Source: an uncultured Halomonas sp.
GTDB taxonomy: Bacteria; Pseudomonadota; Gammaproteobacteria; Pseudomonadales; Halomonadaceae
Length of the DNA: 64,000 nt
Assembly: GCF_947500835.1 (NCBI RefSeq)
Contig: NZ_CANMTQ010000005.1
Span: 124,001-188,000, forward strand
Direction of reading: 5' to 3'
Part shown: positions 39,389 to 48,637 of the stretch, piece by piece
Layout of the letters: every line of letters begins with the position of its first letter
Numbering within the stretch: the first letter of the stretch is position 1
Position numbers and translations under genes: made by a program
Notes under the pieces: model-generated
Databases searched by the model: none
What the model was told of the DNA's origin: nothing
Seen by the model: the letters and a program-made list of their open reading frames with translations, nothing else

Positions 39389-40303
39389 ATGCCGATCAGA
39401 CGCTTGAAGACAGTATGTGTGCTAGCAATCCTCTTCGTTGCAATGGCGGGAACCGCTAACGCCGCTGACGACAAATTGAAGGTAGTGACCACATTCACCG
39501 TGCTGGCGGAAATGGCGCAAAACGTGGCGGGCGATCACGCCAAGGTGGTGTCGATCACCAAACCCGGGGCCGAGATTCACGGCTATGAGCCGACCCCTCA
39601 GGATATCGTTCGCGCTCACGGTGCGGATCTGATTCTTTGGAATGGGCTGAATCTCGAGCTATGGTTCGAGCAGTTTCTCGCGAATCTTGGTGACATTCCC
39701 TCGGTAACAGTGACGGAGGGGGTTGAACCGATTTCGATTACCGAAGGCGCCTATGAAGGTCAAGCCAATCCACATGCCTGGATGGGCCTCGACAACGCCA
39801 TGGTCTATGTCGATAACATCGCCTCGGCGTTTGCAAAATACGATCCGGATAATGCGGAAACCTACAGAGATAATGCCGAGGCCTACAAGAACGAGATCCG
39901 TGACACGATCGAGCCACTGCGCCAGCAGATTGCGCAAATTCCTGAAGACAAACGTTGGCTCGTTACCTGTGAAGGCGCCTTTAGCTATCTAGCTCGGGAT
40001 TTCGATATGAAGGAGCTCTATCTCTGGCCGATAAACGCGGACCAGGTCGGTACGCCTCAGCAGGTACGCAGCGTCATCGACGGCGTGACGGAAAACGATA
40101 TTCCCGTCGTGTTCTGTGAAAGCACTGTCAACACGTCACCGGCCAAACAGGTGGCGCGAGAAACCGGTGCTGCTTATGGTGGCGCTCTTTATGTGGACAG
40201 CCTCAGCGAGTCCAATGGCCCGGTACCAACCTATATCGATCTATTGCGCGTCACGTCTCAAACAATCGCGGACGGATTGACGAAAAACATGAATCAGCAG
40301 TAA
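39389..40303 (+). CDS. sitA: Mn/Fe ABC transporter substrate-binding protein (SitA/YfeA type)
   Basis: A 304-residue periplasmic metal-binding protein, cluster A-I family. Signal peptide with cleavage after ANA at residue 25. The metal ligands are expected in EIHGYEPTP (first His), NPHAWM (second His), CEGAFSYL (Glu) and the late conserved Asp (YVDSLS). The GAEIHGYEPTP and YLWPINADQ signatures favour the SitA/YfeA (manganese/iron) branch over ZnuA, and there is no His-rich loop. First gene of sitABCD; it may borrow the psd promoter or use one inside the psd end. No MntR or Fur box was found directly before it. Confidence 0.88.
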   Translation: MPIRRLKTVCVLAILFVAMAGTANAADDKLKVVTTFTVLAEMAQNVAGDHAKVVSITKPGAEIHGYEPTPQDIVRAHGADLILWNGLNLELWFEQFLANLGDIPSVTVTEGVEPISITEGAYEGQANPHAWMGLDNAMVYVDNIASAFAKYDPDNAETYRDNAEAYKNEIRDTIEPLRQQIAQIPEDKRWLVTCEGAFSYLARDFDMKELYLWPINADQVGTPQQVRSVIDGVTENDIPVVFCESTVNTSPAKQVARETGAAYGGALYVDSLSESNGPVPTYIDLLRVTSQTIADGLTKNMNQQ

Positions 40304-40413
40304 CAGCCATATTGACCGTCTCTTTCAGCCTTCATGAGCATTGTACTCTGAAAGCTGTTCTGCTCTGATAAATCAGTAGTTACAACAAGTAGCTGCAACA
40401 GGAGAATTCATTT

Positions 40414-41367
40414 TTGCACGCATCAAAGCAAAGGAAGGCTCAATCTGAAAGCATCAGCGGCGGTATTCTGGCCCAGGACGTGACGGTCACTTACCGTAAT
40501 GGACACACCGCACTGCACAATGCCAGCTTCGAGATCCCCCGCGGCACCATCACGGCCTTGGTGGGTGTCAACGGCGCGGGCAAGTCGACACTGTTCAAGG
40601 CAATCATGGGATTCTTGCCCCTGGCAAGAGGTGACATCCGCCTACTCGATCGGAGCGTGAAAGACGCCCTGCGGGAGAATCTTGTCGCCTATGTGCCCCA
40701 ATCCGAAGAGGTCGACTGGGCGTTCCCGGTACTCGTCGAGGATGTGGTGATGATGGGGCGCTACGGCCATATGGGCTTTCTGCGCCGGCCCCGGCGAGCC
40801 GATCATGTGGCCGTCGATGAAGCCCTCGAACGCGTAAACATGAGCGATTTTCGTCAGCGCCAGATCGGCGAGCTCTCCGGGGGTCAGCGCAAGCGGGTGT
40901 TCCTGGCCCGGGCACTTGCCCAGGAAGGACGGGTGATCCTGCTCGACGAGCCCTTCACCGGCGTCGATGTAAAAACAGAAGATCAGATCGTGGCGCTTTT
41001 GCGGGAACTGCGTGACGAAGGCCGTGTGATGCTGGTATCGACTCACAATCTGGGCTCCGTATCGGACTTCTGTGACCGAACCGTTCTGGTGAAGGGCACG
41101 GTGCTGGCCTCTGGTCCGACGGAAACCACCTTTACTCGAGAGAACCTCGAGCTTGCCTTTGGCGGCGTGCTGCGCCACTTCACTCTCGGCGGCGCCGATC
41201 TGCACGATGACGACGACCCGCGGGAAGTGCGCATCATCACCGACGACGAGCGCCCCTTCGTGCAATACGGTGATAGCCGCGATCCCAAGAGCACTATAAA
41301 GACGATACCCAGCACGGTTAAACAAGGCTCTCTTCCCGATGAGAACGGTAAGGCAGACACGTCGTGA
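40414..41367 (+). CDS. sitB: Mn/Fe ABC transporter ATPase (SitB type)
   Basis: A 317-residue ABC ATPase. Walker A GVNGAGKS at 51-58, signature [16 protein letters not shown], Walker [13 protein letters not shown]. The start is TTG at 40414 with AGGAG 9 to 10 bases upstream; no ATG occurs before the conserved [10 protein letters not shown] segment, so a rare start seems real. The C-terminus carries an acidic tail of about 60 residues ([10 protein letters not shown] onward) absent from shorter homologues. It lies 110 bases after sitA; that spacer contains a 6-bp inverted repeat (TTTCAG/CTGAAA). Confidence 0.88.
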   Translation: MHASKQRKAQSESISGGILAQDVTVTYRNGHTALHNASFEIPRGTITALVGVNGAGKSTLFKAIMGFLPLARGDIRLLDRSVKDALRENLVAYVPQSEEVDWAFPVLVEDVVMMGRYGHMGFLRRPRRADHVAVDEALERVNMSDFRQRQIGELSGGQRKRVFLARALAQEGRVILLDEPFTGVDVKTEDQIVALLRELRDEGRVMLVSTHNLGSVSDFCDRTVLVKGTVLASGPTETTFTRENLELAFGGVLRHFTLGGADLHDDDDPREVRIITDDERPFVQYGDSRDPKSTIKTIPSTVKQGSLPDENGKADTS

Positions 41368-42260
41368 TCGATACTTTGCTCGAGCCATTCGGCTATGGCT
41401 ACATGAACAACGCCATGTGGGTATCCGCTCTCGTTGGCGGGGTTTGCGCCTTCCTTTCGTCCTATCTCATGCTCAAGGGCTGGTCGCTGATCGGTGACGC
41501 GCTGTCCCACTCCGTGGTACCCGGCGTCGCGGGCGCCTATATCTTCGGCCTGCCCTTTGCCCTCGGCGCCTTCATTGCCGGTGGGCTTGCGGCGGGTGCA
41601 ATGTTGTTCTTGTCCGGACGCTCGGGACTCAAGATCGACGTCATCATCGGCATCATTTTTACGTCGTTCTTCGGGCTAGGCCTGTTCATGATTTCTCTCA
41701 ACCCGATGGCGGTGAGTATTCAGACGATCATCATGGGCAATATCCTGGCCATCACCCCGGAAGATACGCTGCAGCTCGCCATCATCGGGTTCGTCTGCCT
41801 GGCGGTTCTGCTGGCCAAGTGGAAAGATCTAATGGTCGTCTTTTTCGATGAAAGCCATGCACGTTCCATCGGACTGCGTCCGGATATGCTGCGAGTGATC
41901 TTCTTCGCCTTGCTCTCCGCCGCTATCGTTGCAGCCATGATCACCGTCGGGGCCTTTCTCGTCATTGCCATGGTAGTGACCCCGGGCGCCACGGCCTATC
42001 TCCTGTGCGACAGGTTCCCCCGACTGATCATGGTTTCAGTGTTGATCGGCACCGTCACCAGCTTCGTTGGCGCCTATGCAAGTTATTTCCTCGATGGGGC
42101 AACCGGGGGCATCATCGTCATCCTGCAAACACTCATCTTCCTCATCGCTTTCGTCTTCGCGCCAAAGCACGGACTGCTCGCGGCCAGACGCAAGGCGGCC
42201 AAGGCATTGGAGTCGTCACCTGACATCGAGTCGATTTCAGTCAGGGAGACCCAGCGATGA
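41364..42260 (+). CDS. sitC: Mn/Fe ABC transporter permease (SitC type)
   Basis: A 298-residue ABC-3 family permease with about eight membrane helices starting near residue 15 ([28 protein letters not shown]). The [11 protein letters not shown] and SHSVVPGV motifs are typical. It starts at a GTG that overlaps the sitB stop (GTGA), giving tight coupling. A C-terminal cytoplasmic tail ends in [10 protein letters not shown]. Confidence 0.9.
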   Translation: MIDTLLEPFGYGYMNNAMWVSALVGGVCAFLSSYLMLKGWSLIGDALSHSVVPGVAGAYIFGLPFALGAFIAGGLAAGAMLFLSGRSGLKIDVIIGIIFTSFFGLGLFMISLNPMAVSIQTIIMGNILAITPEDTLQLAIIGFVCLAVLLAKWKDLMVVFFDESHARSIGLRPDMLRVIFFALLSAAIVAAMITVGAFLVIAMVVTPGATAYLLCDRFPRLIMVSVLIGTVTSFVGAYASYFLDGATGGIIVILQTLIFLIAFVFAPKHGLLAARRKAAKALESSPDIESISVRETQR

Positions 42261-43102
42261 TCCTCGAGTCATTACTGCTGCCCTTCCAGTTTCCGTTCAT
42301 GCAGAACGCCTTCTGGATCGTGCTGATGGTAGCGCCGCCTACGGCCCTGCTGTCTTGTTTTCTGGTGCTCAAAGGCTGGGCGCTGATGGGCGACGCGGTC
42401 AGCCATGCCACGCTCCCGGGTATCGTTCTAGCCTGGATTCTTGGGCTCCCGCTGATCATTGGCGCCTTCGCTGCAGGCATGATCTGCGCCCTCGCCACGG
42501 GATATTTGTCTCACAACAGCCGGATCAAACAGGATACGGTCATGGGGGTGGTGTTTTCCGGCATGTTTGGCCTCGGCATCGTCATGTATACCTCGATCCA
42601 TACCAACGAGCATCTTGATCATGTCTTGTTCGGCAACATGCTTGGCGTCGGCAGTCAGGACCTTTGGACCTCGGGACTGATCGCCGTCGTCGTTTCCGGG
42701 CTTTTGCTGTTGAAATGGAAGGATCTGCTGTTGCACGCCTTCGATCCAGCCCAGGCCCAGGCGGTAGGCCTCAACACCAAGCTTCTACATTACGGTCTGT
42801 TGGCGAGCCTATCCCTCACCATTGTCGCAACGCTGAGCTCAGTAGGCCTGATTCTCGCCGTGGCGCTGCTCGTCACCCCCGGCGCCATCGCGTTTCTGGT
42901 AGTGCGCAGCTTTGGCCCCATGCTGCTCGTTTCAGTGACGATTTGTACAATCTCGATGCTCGCGGGCACCTACGCGAGTTTCTTTCTCGACAGTGCCCCT
43001 GCACCAACGATCGTTTTAATCCTGACGGGACTTTTCATCCTGGCATTCATCTATCGCCTGGGAGTCACTCGTCGAAGCTCGCGGCGCCTCGCCGCCAGTT
43101 GA
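42257..43102 (+). CDS. sitD: Mn/Fe ABC transporter permease (SitD type)
   Basis: A 281-residue second ABC-3 permease paralogous to sitC, with which it probably forms a heterodimer. SCFLVLKGWALMGDAVSHATLPG, LVTPGAIAFL and about eight helices are seen. It overlaps sitC by ATGA. No regulator gene follows. Confidence 0.9.
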   Translation: MILESLLLPFQFPFMQNAFWIVLMVAPPTALLSCFLVLKGWALMGDAVSHATLPGIVLAWILGLPLIIGAFAAGMICALATGYLSHNSRIKQDTVMGVVFSGMFGLGIVMYTSIHTNEHLDHVLFGNMLGVGSQDLWTSGLIAVVVSGLLLLKWKDLLLHAFDPAQAQAVGLNTKLLHYGLLASLSLTIVATLSSVGLILAVALLVTPGAIAFLVVRSFGPMLLVSVTICTISMLAGTYASFFLDSAPAPTIVLILTGLFILAFIYRLGVTRRSSRRLAAS

Positions 43103-43155
43103 CGCTGGATATTCCTCATCGTCATCCCAGCGGCAACCGCCGTTTCCTTGATCGG

Positions 43156-43326
43156 ATGCTGGGCAATCTCGAAGAAAGCCGTGAGAACGCCGCGATAGCC
43201 GCCCCGCTAGACTGGCCAGGCGCAGCTTTAGTGGGTGCCAGTATGGCCGCGATCAGCGCACTGGCCGCTGCGCTGCTGATTCGAGTCGCGGTGAGCATAG
43301 AGGAAGAATCCAGCAGCGCAACCTGA
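43156..43326 (+). CDS. Possible small membrane protein
   Basis: A 56-residue frame 54 bases after sitD: a polar start (MLGNLEESRENAA), one hydrophobic helix (WPGAALVGASMAAISALAAALLI) and an acidic tail. No ribosome site is clear and I recognise no family. The frame remains open far upstream inside sitD, which lowers confidence. It could be a small transporter subunit or simply noncoding. Confidence 0.3.
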   Translation: MLGNLEESRENAAIAAPLDWPGAALVGASMAAISALAAALLIRVAVSIEEESSSAT

Positions 43327-43441
43327 AGTCACGCCTATCGCCTTCTGCCACTTTTCAGCCAAAACATATCAAATTGCCAGCACAAGAGGTTAGCGCCTAC
43401 TAACATCAACTATCTAGACACATAATAAGAAGGACATCACG
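43327..43441 (+). other. Leader of the molybdoenzyme operon
   Basis: About 115 bases before the 2Fe-2S gene, AT-rich at the end, with AGAAGGA at 43428-43434 serving as the ribosome site of the following ATG. No distinct operator was identified. Confidence 0.4.
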
Positions 43442-43936
43442 ATGACAACCCTGACTGTCAACGGCACCCGACACACCCTTGACATCGAACCCGATACGCC
43501 GCTGCTCTGGGTGCTGCGAGACCAGCTCAATCTTACCGGCACCAAGTACGGCTGCGGCATCGCCCAGTGCGGCGCCTGCACGGTACATGTCGGCGGCCAG
43601 GCCATGCGTGCCTGCGTCACGCCGCTATCCGCGGTTCAGGATCAGGAGGTGACCACCATCGAAGGGCTCAGTGACGACGGCTTGAGTCATCCGCTGCAAG
43701 TTGCCTGGCGCGAGATCGATGTACCCCAGTGCGGCTACTGCCAGCCCGGGCAGATCATGGCCGCCGCCGCGCTGTTGGCATCGAACCCCAGTCCCAACGA
43801 AGGCGATATCGCCAGCTCCATGAATAATCTTTGCCGCTGCGGCGCCTATGTACGCATTCGCCAGGCTATTGTAAACGCGGCGAGTACTCAAAGTCAGAAC
43901 CAGAGCCAGAACCAAGGCCCGGGAGAAACCTCATGA
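43442..43936 (+). CDS. 2Fe-2S subunit of a xanthine-oxidase-family molybdoenzyme (isoquinoline 1-oxidoreductase alpha type)
   Basis: A 164-residue small subunit. The first cluster is bound by C38, C43, C46 and C58 ([14 protein letters not shown]), the second by C97, C100, C131 and C133 (QCGYCQPGQ and LCRCGAY). It passes electrons from the molybdenum site to an acceptor. Its stop overlaps the start of the large subunit (ATGA). There is no FAD subunit next to it, which fits the IorAB-like two-subunit type that uses a cytochrome or other acceptor. Substrate unknown. Confidence 0.9.
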   Translation: MTTLTVNGTRHTLDIEPDTPLLWVLRDQLNLTGTKYGCGIAQCGACTVHVGGQAMRACVTPLSAVQDQEVTTIEGLSDDGLSHPLQVAWREIDVPQCGYCQPGQIMAAAALLASNPSPNEGDIASSMNNLCRCGAYVRIRQAIVNAASTQSQNQSQNQGPGETS

Positions 43937-46101
43937 GCACTTCACTGGAAATGTCCCGACGCGATTTCCTCAAGGCTAGCGGTCTCGCCGCCGGTGGTCT
44001 GGTACTGGCGTTTCAACTGCCACTCGTTGTGCGTCAGGCTCGCGGCGCTGCACAGTCAGGCAAGCCCACCCTGAACGCTTTCCTGACCCTCGACTCCGCA
44101 GGGCAAGTGACCTTCTTCAGCCCCTTCATCGAAGGCGGTCAGGGCGTCTACACCGCCCTGCCTCAGATCATCGCCGAGGAACTCGATGTGGATTTCGAGT
44201 CGATCCGGGTCGAGCAGGCCCCGGCAGGCGATGCCTACAGGATCATGTTCGACGGCACCCAGCGCTTCACCGGCGGCAGCATGAGCGTGCGTTCCTCCTA
44301 CATGGCAATGCGCCGGGCCGGCGCGGCGGCACGCCAGATGCTGCTCCAGGCCGCCGCCGATCAATGGCAGGTGTCGATCGATGAGCTCGATACGGAGCCT
44401 GGCCGAGTCGTGCACGCCTCAAGCGAACGCTCCATCGGCTACGGTGAACTTGCCGAGGCCGCCGGCGCACTCGCCCCCCCCGCGAACCCAGCGCTCAAGG
44501 ACCCCTCGCGCTTTCGCTATATCGGCAAACCCGTGTCGCGCAAGGACAGCGCCGCCAAGGCCAACGGCAGCGCCGAGTTTGGTATCGATGTACGCTTGCC
44601 CAACATGGCCTACGCCGCGGTCAAGCAAAGTCCTGTGCTGGGAGGCGAGGTCGCCAGCACAGATGAGGCCGCCATCGCCGACCGGCCCGGGGTGATCAGC
44701 GTCGAGCGCCTGCCGGGCGCGGTCGCGGTGATTGCCGATACCTATTGGCATGCCCAGAGCGCCCTGGACGCTCTTCCCATCGAGTTCGAGAATGCCGCAG
44801 CAGCAGGGCTGAACTCCGAGCAGCTAATGAAGGAGATGCGCGCCCGAGTAGACGAAGCCGGCAAGACCGCCGAGTCCCTGGGCGATATCGAATCGTCGTT
44901 TAATGATGCCGCGCGCAGTATCGAGGCGGTCTATCAGGTACCGTTTCTGGCCCATGCCACCATGGAACCGATGAACGCCACCGCCGACGTGACCGCCGAG
45001 CGCTGCGAAGCCTGGGTGCCCAATCAGGGCGTGGACCCGGTGGTGCAGCAGATCGCCGACATCACCGGACTCACGGCGGACAAGATCACCGTGCATACGC
45101 CCTATGTTGGCGGCTTCTATGGCCGGCGCTTCATTACCGATTACGGCCAGCAGGCGGTCCGCCTGTCCAAGGCCGCTGGTCGACCAGTGCAGGTCATCTG
45201 GTCCCGGGAGCAGGACACCCAGCACGACTATTTTCGCCCCACCATGACGGTCAAGCATCGTGCCGCCATCGACAGCCAGGGCAAGATCAGCGGCTGGCAC
45301 ATCACCGTGGTCGGCGACGGCCCTTTCACGCGCTTGATGCCGCAGTTCATTCAGGACGGCCTGGACAGCTCGGCGCTGGAAGGCGCGACGGAACAGCCCT
45401 ACGCCATCCCCAATCGTCGCGTCGATTGGATCGGCCACAGCTATCCGGTCAAGATCGGCTTCTGGCGCTCCGTGGGCCACTCCTACAACGGCTATGTCAC
45501 CGAAAGCTTTATCGACGAGATGGCCGCGGCCACTGAAACCGATCCATTGGAATTTCGCCGCCAATTGCTCAACGACGCGCCGCGCTATCTGAAGGCGCTC
45601 GACAACGTAGCCGACATGGCCGGCTACCAGCCGGGGGTTCAACAAGAGAACGGTCAGCGCATCGCCTACGGCATTGCCCTGCATCGCTCCTTCGGCAGCA
45701 TCGTCGGCGAGGTAGCCAAGGTCTCGATCACAGAGGGTCAACCGCGAGTACACAAGGTGTGGTGCGCCGTGGATTGCGGCTCGATGGTCAATCCGGACAC
45801 CATCGAAGCACAGATCCAAAGCGGTATCTCGACTGGCCTGTCTCAAGCCTTGCTCGAAGAGATCACCATCGAAAACGGCGAGGTGGTACAGAAGAACTTC
45901 GATACCTATCGCTTTTTGCCACCGAATCAGATGCCGGAAATCGCGGTGCAGATCATCGAAAGCGGCGCCGAGATGGGCGGCATCGGCGAGGTAGGCACAC
46001 CGCCGATAGCCGCGGCGGTAGCCAATGCGGTATTCACGTTGACCGGACAACGCATTCGGCGTTTGCCCATGTCACGTTACGATCTGACCTCATCCGCTTG
46101 A
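43933..46101 (+). CDS. Molybdopterin-binding subunit, aldehyde/isoquinoline oxidoreductase type (IorB-like)
   Basis: A 722-residue Mo-cytosine-dinucleotide subunit. The twin-arginine signal [10 protein letters not shown] near residues 8-17 indicates Tat export to the periplasm together with the 2Fe-2S subunit. Family segments include [31 protein letters not shown] and [18 protein letters not shown], whose Glu in the last motif is the expected catalytic base. No assembly gene of the XdhC type is adjacent. Periplasmic aldehyde oxidation (such as a PaoABC-like role) is one possibility, but the substrate cannot be inferred. Confidence 0.9.
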   Translation: MSTSLEMSRRDFLKASGLAAGGLVLAFQLPLVVRQARGAAQSGKPTLNAFLTLDSAGQVTFFSPFIEGGQGVYTALPQIIAEELDVDFESIRVEQAPAGDAYRIMFDGTQRFTGGSMSVRSSYMAMRRAGAAARQMLLQAAADQWQVSIDELDTEPGRVVHASSERSIGYGELAEAAGALAPPANPALKDPSRFRYIGKPVSRKDSAAKANGSAEFGIDVRLPNMAYAAVKQSPVLGGEVASTDEAAIADRPGVISVERLPGAVAVIADTYWHAQSALDALPIEFENAAAAGLNSEQLMKEMRARVDEAGKTAESLGDIESSFNDAARSIEAVYQVPFLAHATMEPMNATADVTAERCEAWVPNQGVDPVVQQIADITGLTADKITVHTPYVGGFYGRRFITDYGQQAVRLSKAAGRPVQVIWSREQDTQHDYFRPTMTVKHRAAIDSQGKISGWHITVVGDGPFTRLMPQFIQDGLDSSALEGATEQPYAIPNRRVDWIGHSYPVKIGFWRSVGHSYNGYVTESFIDEMAAATETDPLEFRRQLLNDAPRYLKALDNVADMAGYQPGVQQENGQRIAYGIALHRSFGSIVGEVAKVSITEGQPRVHKVWCAVDCGSMVNPDTIEAQIQSGISTGLSQALLEEITIENGEVVQKNFDTYRFLPPNQMPEIAVQIIESGAEMGGIGEVGTPPIAAAVANAVFTLTGQRIRRLPMSRYDLTSSA

Positions 46102-46142
46102 GAACGGTTGTCTAGATGTAGCTAAGTTGCCGATATCAAGCT

Positions 46143-46159
46143 CTAGGGCCTGTTGACGT
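46143..46159 (+). mobile_element. Solo end of the MITE family seen at 53.4 kb
   Basis: CTAGGGCCTGTTGACGT is identical over 17 bases to the left terminal repeat of the element at 53407-53675. No matching right end is seen in the following 180 bases, so this is a decayed or truncated copy, or the end of a related element. Confidence 0.6.
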
Positions 46160-46198
46160 AACAATTTCTGTACTGGTTTTGTCGGTGATTTAATCACG

Positions 46199-46216
46199 AC
46201 CGAACCGTTCGGTTTT
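46199..46216 (+). terminator. Weak terminator after the molybdoenzyme genes
   Basis: ACCGAA, a 3-base loop, TTCGGT and TTTT follow about 100 bases after the large-subunit stop. The stem is short (6 bp), so efficiency is uncertain. Confidence 0.45.
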
Positions 46217-46267
46217 GATGCTTTTATCAGCTACGCTTCGCGGAAGGCCCGGTGGACAAGTTCCTGA

Positions 46268-46298
46268 GAGCGTACCGCCCGGGCTTGGCGGTACGCTC
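46268..46298. repeat. Perfect 12-bp inverted repeat before the SDR gene end
   Basis: GAGCGTACCGCC and GGCGGTACGCTC flank a 7-base loop. It lies 30 bases beyond the SDR stop, between convergent genes. No T-run follows in either direction; it may be a factor-dependent or processing hairpin. Confidence 0.55.
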
Positions 46299-46327
46299 AA
46301 GAAACAACATACAGTTTCAGCAATGCC

Positions 46328-47077
46328 TTAAATCGTTGCCATGCCGCCATCCACGAAAAGCTCCTCACCGGTAATGAAGCTCGCTTGGGGACTTGCCAGA
46401 TAGAGGGCGGCGCTTGCTACCTCCTCCGCCCCACCGAAACGCCCCATGGGTATCTTGCCAAGAATGCCCTGGGTCATCTCCTCGAGATCGGTGTCATTAA
46501 GACCCAGCTTCGAGTAGATGGGAGTTTGAACGGGTCCCGGCGCCACCGCGTTGACGCGGATGCCGCGCTCCTTGAGCTCTGCGGCCAGAGTGCGGGTCAG
46601 GGAGCGCAAGGCCGCCTTGGTGGCCGCATAGACCCCCATGCCCGGCATACCCATCTGATCCAGGCAGGACGTGGTGAACACGATCGACCCACCGTTGCCC
46701 ATCAAGGGCAGAAGCTTTTGCACCGTGAGAAGCGGCCCTTCGAAGTTCAAGGCAAATTGATCGCGCACATGCGCCGAGTCGATATGCTCGATGGGTGCCG
46801 GCCAAGTGACTCCCGCATTGGCGAACAGCACGTCCACGCGGCCATGGGACTTCTCCAGCGTGGCTGCCAGCTCATCCAACGCTGCCGGGTCCGTCTGATC
46901 CGCCTTCAGGGCATGAACCCCGTTGCCCAAGGCGCGCCTGGCTTCTTCCAGGCGTTCGCCATTGGCGCCGGTAATCACCACCCTGGCCCCTTCCGCAACA
47001 AAGGCCTGAGCCGCAGCGAAGCCGATGCCGGTAGTGCCACCGGTGACGACGACGATTTTATCTTCGAAACGTTTCAT
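46328..47077 (-). CDS. SDR-family oxidoreductase
   Basis: A 249-residue classical short-chain dehydrogenase. The NAD(P) motif TGGTTGIG is near residues 12-19, NAG in FANAGVTW follows, with a catalytic serine region (FTTSCLDQMG) and Y-x-x-x-K in YAATK. The C-terminal FITGEELFVDGGMATI is typical. A long upstream frame is discarded since ATG 47077 has GGAG 8 bases before it. It is divergent from a LysR regulator, which probably controls it. Substrate unknown. Confidence 0.92.
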   Translation of the reverse strand: MKRFEDKIVVVTGGTTGIGFAAAQAFVAEGARVVITGANGERLEEARRALGNGVHALKADQTDPAALDELAATLEKSHGRVDVLFANAGVTWPAPIEHIDSAHVRDQFALNFEGPLLTVQKLLPLMGNGGSIVFTTSCLDQMGMPGMGVYAATKAALRSLTRTLAAELKERGIRVNAVAPGPVQTPIYSKLGLNDTDLEEMTQGILGKIPMGRFGGAEEVASAALYLASPQASFITGEELFVDGGMATI

Positions 47078-47177
47078 GATGAATACTCCGTGTGAGTTGA
47101 CACGGGCTACGCTACAGTTCGTCAGATACGCAAACGACCGCCTTCCCGGCAAAAGAGTGTTGCGCTTTTGAGAACCC

Positions 47178-48101
47178 ATGAATCGAACCGTCGAGCTGGA
47201 CACGCTGTGTGCGGTAATCGAAGCCGGTAGCATCACGGCGGCGGCGCGGCGTCTGGACACGGCGAAATCTGTGGTCAGTCGGCGCATCAAGGATCTCGAA
47301 CAGCGCCTGAAGGTAGAGCTTTTTCACCGCACCACCCGGCAGCTGGTGCCCACGGAGACGGGCCTTGCGCTCTATCGGCGGGCGCGGTATGTACTCGATG
47401 AATTGCAAGACGCCGAGGCGGCGGCTACCGGTGAGCACGCCGCCATCGGTGGGCGCCTGAAGGTGGCGGTGCCGGCAAGCTTCGGCGCGCTGCATGTAGC
47501 GCCGGCCCTAGGGGATTTGATGACACGCTACCCGGCCTTGAACCTGGAGCTGGACGTCAATGACCGGCGACTGGATCTGGTGGCGGAGGGTATCGATGTC
47601 GCCCTGCGTATTGGAGGTCTGCTTGATTCCACCTTCATCGCCAAACGTCTTACCCGTATTCGCCACCTGGTCTGCGCGGCACCGTCGTATCTCGAGCGCC
47701 ATGGCACGCCAACCAGCCTCGAAGATCTGTCTCATCACCACTGCCTGAGCTATTCCGGTGTTGCCGACGCCACCAGCTGGCCCTATCTACGGGCCAAGGA
47801 CCAGCCCGGGCGGGTGCCCATCAAGGTGCGTTTACGCGCCAACAATGGCGATATCCTGCGCGAAGCCGCCCTTTCCGGACTGGGACTGATTCGTGAGCCG
47901 ACCTTTATCATCTGGCGCCACATTCAGGCCGGTGAGCTCGTGCCGGTGCTGACGGATTACGCTTGGTCGCGAATCCATCTGCATGCGATATGGCCCCAGA
48001 CCCGTCATCCCTCCCAGCGCGTGCGGGCCTTCGTCGATTTCTTCGCCGAGCGTTTCAGCAACCCGCCCTACTGGGACGAACCCGGTGACAGGATGTTGTA
48101 A
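47178..48101 (+). CDS. LysR-family transcriptional regulator
   Basis: A 307-residue LysR protein with an N-terminal winged HTH (LDTLCAVIEAGSITAAARRLDTAKSVVSRRIKDLE lies in the first 45 residues) and a C-terminal effector domain. It is divergent from the SDR gene with a 100-base shared promoter region, the usual layout for a LysR regulator and its target. The effector is unknown. Confidence 0.92.
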   Translation: MNRTVELDTLCAVIEAGSITAAARRLDTAKSVVSRRIKDLEQRLKVELFHRTTRQLVPTETGLALYRRARYVLDELQDAEAAATGEHAAIGGRLKVAVPASFGALHVAPALGDLMTRYPALNLELDVNDRRLDLVAEGIDVALRIGGLLDSTFIAKRLTRIRHLVCAAPSYLERHGTPTSLEDLSHHHCLSYSGVADATSWPYLRAKDQPGRVPIKVRLRANNGDILREAALSGLGLIREPTFIIWRHIQAGELVPVLTDYAWSRIHLHAIWPQTRHPSQRVRAFVDFFAERFSNPPYWDEPGDRML

Positions 48102-48134
48102 AGCCCATGTCGAAAGAATGATGAAAGCCCGGAC

Positions 48135-48566
48135 TCAGCGCACGACCAGGACCGAACACGGCGCGTGGCGGACGATGCTCTCCGAGTCGTTGCCCAGCAT
48201 GACCCGGGCCAGGGATTCCCGTCCGCGGTTGCCCACCACCAGCAATCCTACCTCGATCTCTTCCGCCAGCCGCAGGATTTCCGTATCCACGCGCCCCATG
48301 CGCAGATGCGCCACTACCGCGTGGGCACCGCCGGCCTTGGCTTTCTCGACCTCTTGATCCAGCCGCTTCTGATTTTCCTTTTTCAGCCGGCCGAACTGAG
48401 CTTCCGAGAGCGTGTCCGGGTGCGTCCAGGGCGAAATGAGGCCGACAAGAACCATGTGCAGCTCCGATCCCGTAGCGGCACTGAGTTCGACCGCATGGGT
48501 AATGGCGCGATCCGAGGCGGTCGATCCGTCAACGGCCACCATGATCTTCGTGGGGTACATTTTCAT
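48135..48566 (-). CDS. Universal stress protein (UspA family)
   Basis: A 143-residue single-domain Usp. It begins KIMVAVDGSTASDRAI, and the ATP-binding loop is GNRGRESLARVMLGNDSESIVRHAPCSVLVVR (residues about 110-143; G-x2-G-x9-G-S/T pattern, with the last serine preserved), suggesting an ATP-binding subtype. Separate transcript, convergent with the LysR gene. Confidence 0.93.
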   Translation of the reverse strand: MKMYPTKIMVAVDGSTASDRAITHAVELSAATGSELHMVLVGLISPWTHPDTLSEAQFGRLKKENQKRLDQEVEKAKAGGAHAVVAHLRMGRVDTEILRLAEEIEVGLLVVGNRGRESLARVMLGNDSESIVRHAPCSVLVVR

Positions 48567-48637
48567 TGTTTGTCTCCGGAACGTGAATCGACATGTTGTC
48601 GATGGCCTGACGCTTGTCGACGGGCGTCAGTACGCGC

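Noticed and set aside
42664-43326. 220-codon frame overlapping sitD
   Set aside because: The part inside sitD is a shadow; only the last 56 codons after sitD were kept as a weak candidate.
44824-46050. 408-codon minus-strand frame opposite the molybdoenzyme large subunit
   Set aside because: Antisense shadow of a strongly conserved gene.
46268-46298. Intrinsic terminator
   Set aside because: The stem is perfect but no T-run follows on either strand, so it was kept only as an inverted repeat.
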